A stretch of DNA of 8,429 nucleotides from Candidatus Moraniibacteriota bacterium (lineage in GTDB: Bacteria > Patescibacteriota > Minisyncoccia > Moranbacterales > UBA2206), in assembly GCA_027351145.1 (NCBI GenBank), contig DAIEIZ010000065.1, positions 1 through 8,429 on the forward strand, read 5' to 3'. A model generated the notes under the pieces. It ran no database searches. It was not told the origin of the DNA and saw only the letters and a list, made by a program, of their open reading frames with translations. Position 1 is the stretch's first letter. Each line of letters begins with the position of its first letter. Made by a program: the position numbers and the translations under genes. Below are positions 5,362 through 8,429 of this stretch, one piece after another.

Positions 5362-5387
5362 ATATTATTTGAAATGATTTTGGACTT

Positions 5388-5696
5388 ATGCAAATTATTA
5401 TCGAAATCAAAAATAAAGTGATCAAACTAACTCTTAAAGATGGTCAAAAGGCGCTGGATGAGGTGGTTTTTGGGGCGCAGGAGAACATTTCTGAAAAACT
5501 GTTGCCTCATTTTGACGAGCTACTCAAGAAAAACAAGCTAACTTTGAATGATATTGAAAAAATGGATGTGGACACGGATTTGGGCGATACTTTTACATCC
5601 CGCCGAATCGCTGAAGCGATGAAGAATGCTTTTCTGTGGACAAAAAAGAACAAAAGTCAAAAAATACTTGACACTGATTTTGCAAATAGTGTATAA
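5388..5696 (+). CDS. Truncated TsaB-like protein (YeaZ N-terminal domain only)
   Basis: A 102-residue protein resembling the first part of TsaB, the dimerisation partner of TsaD in making the t6A modification of tRNA position 37. The middle is the clearest match: NISEKLLPHFDELLKKNKLT (33-52) then LNDIEKMDV corresponds to the TsaB 'HSEKLLPxIdelL...LtlkDld.I.V' block. LGDTFTSRRIAEAMKNAF (65-82) occupies the place of the GPGSFTGLRIGLATAKALA motif, but the glycines and proline are lost. The N-terminal DTS motif is also replaced (MQIIIEIKNKVIKLTLKDG). The usual C-terminal half is absent (E. coli TsaB is about 230 residues). The gene follows the amidase by 26 nt without a clear Shine-Dalgarno. The frame is intact, so it may be a reduced functional partner rather than a pseudogene. 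Homology is inferred from motif order, not a computed alignment. Confidence 0.68.
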   Translation: MQIIIEIKNKVIKLTLKDGQKALDEVVFGAQENISEKLLPHFDELLKKNKLTLNDIEKMDVDTDLGDTFTSRRIAEAMKNAFLWTKKNKSQKILDTDFANSV

Positions 5697-5697
5697 T
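5668..5697 (+). promoter_or_regulatory. Consensus rpoB promoter overlapping the end of the TsaB-like gene
   Basis: -35 TTGACA (5668-5673), 18-nt spacer, -10 TATAAT (5692-5697), both full consensus. The TAA stop codon of the upstream gene (5694-5696) lies inside the -10 box. Predicted transcription start near 5704, giving rpoB a leader of about 250 nt. Confidence 0.85.
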
Positions 5698-5952
5698 GCT
5701 GGTGTAATGAAAAAAAAGCACAATTATCTTTTCCTAAATTTTTGTGTCCGCTAAAAAAATAGCGGGTGGCTTGCTTTATTTTTGAAGTTGTGCAATACTG
5801 ATTTTAATGTTTTCTTTATTGAAAAATAACTTCTCCGCACCAACCGGGGAATTTGAAATTTTGGATAAAATAATTTAGGTAAACTTAATACTTTAATATA
5901 AATCTCATTTAAATTATTATTTCTCGGGTGAAGGTGGAGAAACAATAAGGCA
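5698..5952 (+). promoter_or_regulatory. Long rpoB leader with two hairpins
   Basis: The transcript leader before rpoB is AT-rich and carries no full-size gene. Near its 5' end CCGCTA (5748-5753) pairs with TAGCGG (5760-5765) around six A's. At its 3' end an 11-position stem with one mismatch (5915-5925 with 5937-5947) encloses GGGTGAAGGTG and uses part of GGAG as stem, so it could mask the ribosome site. The rest (about 5766-5914) shows no clear structure. The usual rplJ-rplL genes of bacterial rpoBC operons are absent, so control must act on this leader or on the promoter. Confidence 0.5.
5707..5754 (+). CDS. Possible 15-codon leader peptide upstream of rpoB
   Basis: A tiny frame, MKKKHNYLFLNFCVR then TAA, starts 3 nt after the predicted transcription start and so would be nearly leaderless. 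Its stop codon lies in the left arm and loop of the 5748-5765 hairpin, as in leader-peptide attenuators. The content shows no run of a single regulatory amino acid, and no Shine-Dalgarno precedes it. It may be chance; the position relative to promoter and hairpin is the only support. Confidence 0.22.
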   Translation: MKKKHNYLFLNFCVR

Positions 5953-8429
5953 ATGAGCGATATTTGTATGCTTAAAGACTCCAAGAGTTTAAAGGTGAAA
6001 GATGCCTTTGGTGCCCAATCTTCTCTGTCAAAGAGGAAGTTTTTCAAATCAATGTCCATGGTATCTTTGCCAAACTTGATTGAGGTTCAGTTGAACTCCT
6101 ATAACTGGCTGATGGAAAAAGGTCTAAAGGAACTCTTGGATGAAGTCAATCCAATTGTGGACTTTACGGAAAAAGACTTGGAATTATCTTTCAAGGAATA
6201 TTATTTGGATGAGCCAAAGTATAATGAAGTAGTAGCAAAAAACAAAAATATTTCCTACGAAGCACCATTACGATGCAAGGCGCAACTGCTTATCAAAAAA
6301 ACAGGAGAAGTAAAAGAGCAAGAGATTTATCTCGGAGACTTTCCGCTTATGACTGATCGTGGAACGTTCATTATTAATGGCGTGGAAAGAGTGGTGGTTA
6401 GCCAGATTATCAGAAGTCCCGGTGTGTTTTTCTCGATGGATTATCAAAAAGGCAAGAAGCTGTTTGGCGCGAAAATTATTCCTAATCGCGGAGCTTGGCT
6501 TGAAATTGAAACAGATAGCGAGGGCGCAATTTATGTTAAAATTGACCGCAAGAGGAAGGTGGCTATTACATCTCTTTTGCGGGCTTTTGGTTATGCGACC
6601 GATGCGAAACTTTTGGAAATTTTTAAAGATGTTGACAATGGAGAGATATCTTTTATCGAGGAAACAATCAAAAAGGACATTGCTAAGAATCAAGGAGAGG
6701 GTTACAAAGAAGTTTACAAAAGAATTCGTCCGGGGGATTTGGCGACAGAATCAAACGCGAAACAGGTAATTGATTCAATGTTTTTTAGTTTTGAAAAATA
6801 TGACTTTGGAGCAGTGGGGCGTTATCGATTGAACCAACGATTGGAAGTGGAGGCGCCAAATGATGAATTGCATCGAGTGCTTACGCATGATGATTTATTA
6901 CTGATTATCAAAGAAATTATTCGTCTCAATAATGATCCGATGGCGATTGCTGATGATATTGACCATCTTGGAAACAGACGCGTTCGCTCGGTTGGTGAGC
7001 TCGTGCAAAACAAATTGAGGGTTGGTTTCGCGAGAACAGTGCGAAACATTAAAGACAGAATGAGTACTTGTGATATAGAAACAGTCGTTCCGGGGCAACT
7101 GGTAAACTCACGTCCAATCGCAGCTTCGATCAAGGAATTTTTTGCCAGTTCGCAGTTATCTCAATTCATGGACCAGGTCAATCCTCTCGCGGAACTTGAA
7201 CACAAGCGTCGCATTAGCGCGATGGGGCCAGGTGGTCTTACTCGTGAGCGCGCTGGTTTTGAAGTGCGCGACGTGCATCATTCCCATTATGGCCGCATCT
7301 GTCCCGTGGAAACTCCGGAAGGACCAAACATTGGTCTTGTGGGACACTTGGCAACTTATACAAAAATCAATCAATATGGTTTTCTCGAAACTCCATATTT
7401 GCGGATATATAAGGAAGTAGAAAACAATGAGGAAAAACTTTTAAACAGGATTCTTGATGAAGCGGTGGCGGGAATTGTTGCCGGAACGCTTTTGGATGCG
7501 GAAGGAGCGAAGAAAATTTCAAAAGATAATGCAAAAACAGTCAGAGTCAGACCGTTTGTTAGCCATGACATTGACTATATCAATGCAACCGTTGAAGATC
7601 GTAAAAACATTACCCATGCCGGAATTAATATTGATGAATATGGCAATATTTTGGATGAGGTGGTCGGTGCCAGAGTAAAAGGTAACACAACTGAAATTGA
7701 GGCAATAAAATTAGATTACATCGATGTATCTGCTAAGCAGTGTATTTCAGTGGCAACTTCACTTATTCCATTTTTGGAACACGATGATGCCAACCGTGCT
7801 CTCATGGGTTCAAATATGCAACGCCAAGCTGTGTCTTGCGTGAAGCCACAAGCTCCACTTGTTGGAACAGGCATTGAAGATAAGGCGGCGGTTGATTCAG
7901 GACAAGTTGTGGTGGCACGTGCTGCGGGAGAAGTGACAGAAGTGGACGCTGATCATATTATCATCAAAGAAGAGGCGCCGGTTGGTGCAAAAAAGCCATA
8001 CCTGAAACGCGACTATCATTTGCAAAGTTTTGTTAAATCAAATGCTTTTACTTCAATGAATCAGGTGCCGCGTGTGGCGAAAGGCGATATGGTAAAAAAA
8101 GGACAGCTTTTGGCTGACGGCGCTTCGACGGATCATGGCGAGCTCTCATTGGGACAAAATATTGTGGTGGCTTTCATTCCATGGGAAGGTTCAAACTATG
8201 AAGACGCGATTATTATCTCTGAAAAATTAGTGCAAGATGATCGCTATAGTTCAATTCATATTGAAGATTTCTCAATCGACGTACGTGACACTAAGCTTGG
8301 TCCCGAGCTCATTACTCGCGATATTCCCAATATTGGAGAAGAGCGTCTTAAGAATCTTGATGAAACCGGTATTATTGTTATCGGCGCCGAAGTGGCATCG
8401 GGCGATATCTTAGTTGGAAAAATTTCTCC
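5953..8429 (+). CDS. rpoB: DNA-directed RNA polymerase subunit beta, N-terminal 825 codons (gene runs off the window)
   Basis: Catalytic core subunit of RNA polymerase. The visible part runs from the N-terminal protrusion (SLPNLIEVQLNSYNWLME) through the lobe (PLMTDRGTFIINGVERVVVS then QIIRSPGVFF) and fork (SSQLSQFMDQVNPLAELEHK, about 403-422, then GPGGLTRERAGFEVRD) to the hybrid-binding region (ALMGSNMQRQAV, GELSLGQNIVVAF, GSNYEDAIIISE, RDTKLGPELITRDIPNIGEE). It ends inside VASGDILVGKIS. The large E. coli lobe insertion is missing, so the rifampicin pocket falls at about residues 401-425 instead of 507-533. Asp407, His417 and Ser422 equal E. coli Asp516, His526 and Ser531, so the pocket is of the sensitive type. 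The ATG at 5953 is the first in frame after a stop; Met6 (5968) is an alternative. The ribosome site is weak (GGTGGAG at 13 nt, or AAGG at 2 nt). Unusual residues: DVHHSHYGR for DVHP and AVSC for AVPx. Confidence 0.98.
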   Translation, partial: MSDICMLKDSKSLKVKDAFGAQSSLSKRKFFKSMSMVSLPNLIEVQLNSYNWLMEKGLKELLDEVNPIVDFTEKDLELSFKEYYLDEPKYNEVVAKNKNISYEAPLRCKAQLLIKKTGEVKEQEIYLGDFPLMTDRGTFIINGVERVVVSQIIRSPGVFFSMDYQKGKKLFGAKIIPNRGAWLEIETDSEGAIYVKIDRKRKVAITSLLRAFGYATDAKLLEIFKDVDNGEISFIEETIKKDIAKNQGEGYKEVYKRIRPGDLATESNAKQVIDSMFFSFEKYDFGAVGRYRLNQRLEVEAPNDELHRVLTHDDLLLIIKEIIRLNNDPMAIADDIDHLGNRRVRSVGELVQNKLRVGFARTVRNIKDRMSTCDIETVVPGQLVNSRPIAASIKEFFASSQLSQFMDQVNPLAELEHKRRISAMGPGGLTRERAGFEVRDVHHSHYGRICPVETPEGPNIGLVGHLATYTKINQYGFLETPYLRIYKEVENNEEKLLNRILDEAVAGIVAGTLLDAEGAKKISKDNAKTVRVRPFVSHDIDYINATVEDRKNITHAGINIDEYGNILDEVVGARVKGNTTEIEAIKLDYIDVSAKQCISVATSLIPFLEHDDANRALMGSNMQRQAVSCVKPQAPLVGTGIEDKAAVDSGQVVVARAAGEVTEVDADHIIIKEEAPVGAKKPYLKRDYHLQSFVKSNAFTSMNQVPRVAKGDMVKKGQLLADGASTDHGELSLGQNIVVAFIPWEGSNYEDAIIISEKLVQDDRYSSIHIEDFSIDVRDTKLGPELITRDIPNIGEERLKNLDETGIIVIGAEVASGDILVGKIS

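Noticed and set aside
5748..5765. Terminator in the rpoB leader
   Set aside because: The stem is only 6 bp with an all-A loop and is followed by GTGGC, not by a T-run.
5751..6059. 102-codon minus-strand open frame across the rpoB leader and start
   Set aside because: Overlaps the start of rpoB on the opposite strand, has no ribosome site and no recognisable protein features; AT-rich leader gives chance open frames.
6359..6769. 136-codon plus-strand open frame inside rpoB
   Set aside because: It is out of frame with rpoB, whose protein is strongly conserved over this stretch; composition is that of a shifted reading of rpoB.
7150..7230. Natural rifampicin resistance from differences in the drug pocket (for example Ala for Ser522, Val for Asn518, Met for Leu533)
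   Set aside because: The main determinants Asp516, His526 and Ser531 are conserved, and Ala at 522 also occurs in rifampicin-sensitive bacteria such as Bacillus; resistance cannot be claimed.
1..8429. CRISPR array, tRNA genes, insertion sequence or prophage
   Set aside because: No regularly spaced direct repeats, tRNA cloverleaf motifs, transposase or phage protein motifs were found on either strand.

Overview
The window is AT-rich, gene-dense bacterial DNA. It holds seven protein genes on two strands, one further small gene of 49 codons, and well-formed sigma70-type promoters and intrinsic terminators. No rRNA, tRNA, CRISPR array, transposase or phage gene was seen. The style of RpoB, a reduced TsaB-like protein, a small coiled-coil orphan and the lack of ribosomal protein genes (rplJ/rplL) before rpoB suggest a member of the Candidate Phyla Radiation (Patescibacteria). 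This is inference from sequence style; no tree was computed.

Left part (1-2532, minus strand): a drug-efflux type operon transcribed right to left. It runs from a MarR-family regulator (2007-2474), through an HlyD/RND periplasmic adaptor (932-2002, only 4 nt after the regulator's stop), to an RND transporter permease that leaves the window at position 1 (start at 739). A TTGACA-17-TAAACT promoter precedes the regulator. Two palindromes lie in its spacer and -10 region and are natural candidates for autorepressor operators. The adaptor-permease gap carries a compact cluster of nested palindromes (820-909).

Middle part (2533-4110, minus strand): a secreted 274-residue protein that looks like an outer-membrane beta-barrel (2643-3467), with its own promoter, a leader of about 110 nt and a terminator. 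It is preceded by a 117-residue coiled-coil protein of unknown function (3677-4030), also with a terminator. The 3' region of the beta-barrel gene carries an unusually long Shine-Dalgarno match with no start codon after it. Read on the plus strand, this is a copy of the anti-Shine-Dalgarno tail of 16S rRNA.

Right part (4200-8429, plus strand): a compact unit with extended -10 promoter, strong Shine-Dalgarno and perfect terminator, encoding a 49-residue single-pass membrane protein (4297-4446). Next come a membrane-anchored AmpD/PGRP-type N-acetylmuramoyl-L-alanine amidase (4573-5361), possibly translated from a leaderless mRNA, and a truncated TsaB-like protein (5388-5696). Last is the N-terminal 825 codons of RNA polymerase subunit beta (rpoB, 5953 to the window end). 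The consensus rpoB promoter overlaps the 3' end of the TsaB-like gene, so that gene's stop codon is part of the -10 box. The rpoB transcript has a leader of about 250 nt with a possible 15-codon leader peptide and a hairpin just upstream of the start codon.

Functionally the window joins envelope functions (efflux, cell-wall hydrolysis, a barrel-like secreted protein, a small membrane protein) with core transcription. The most unusual points are the truncated TsaB, the barrel-like protein and RND pump in a lineage thought to lack an outer membrane, the orphan SD/anti-SD element, and the rpoB leader.
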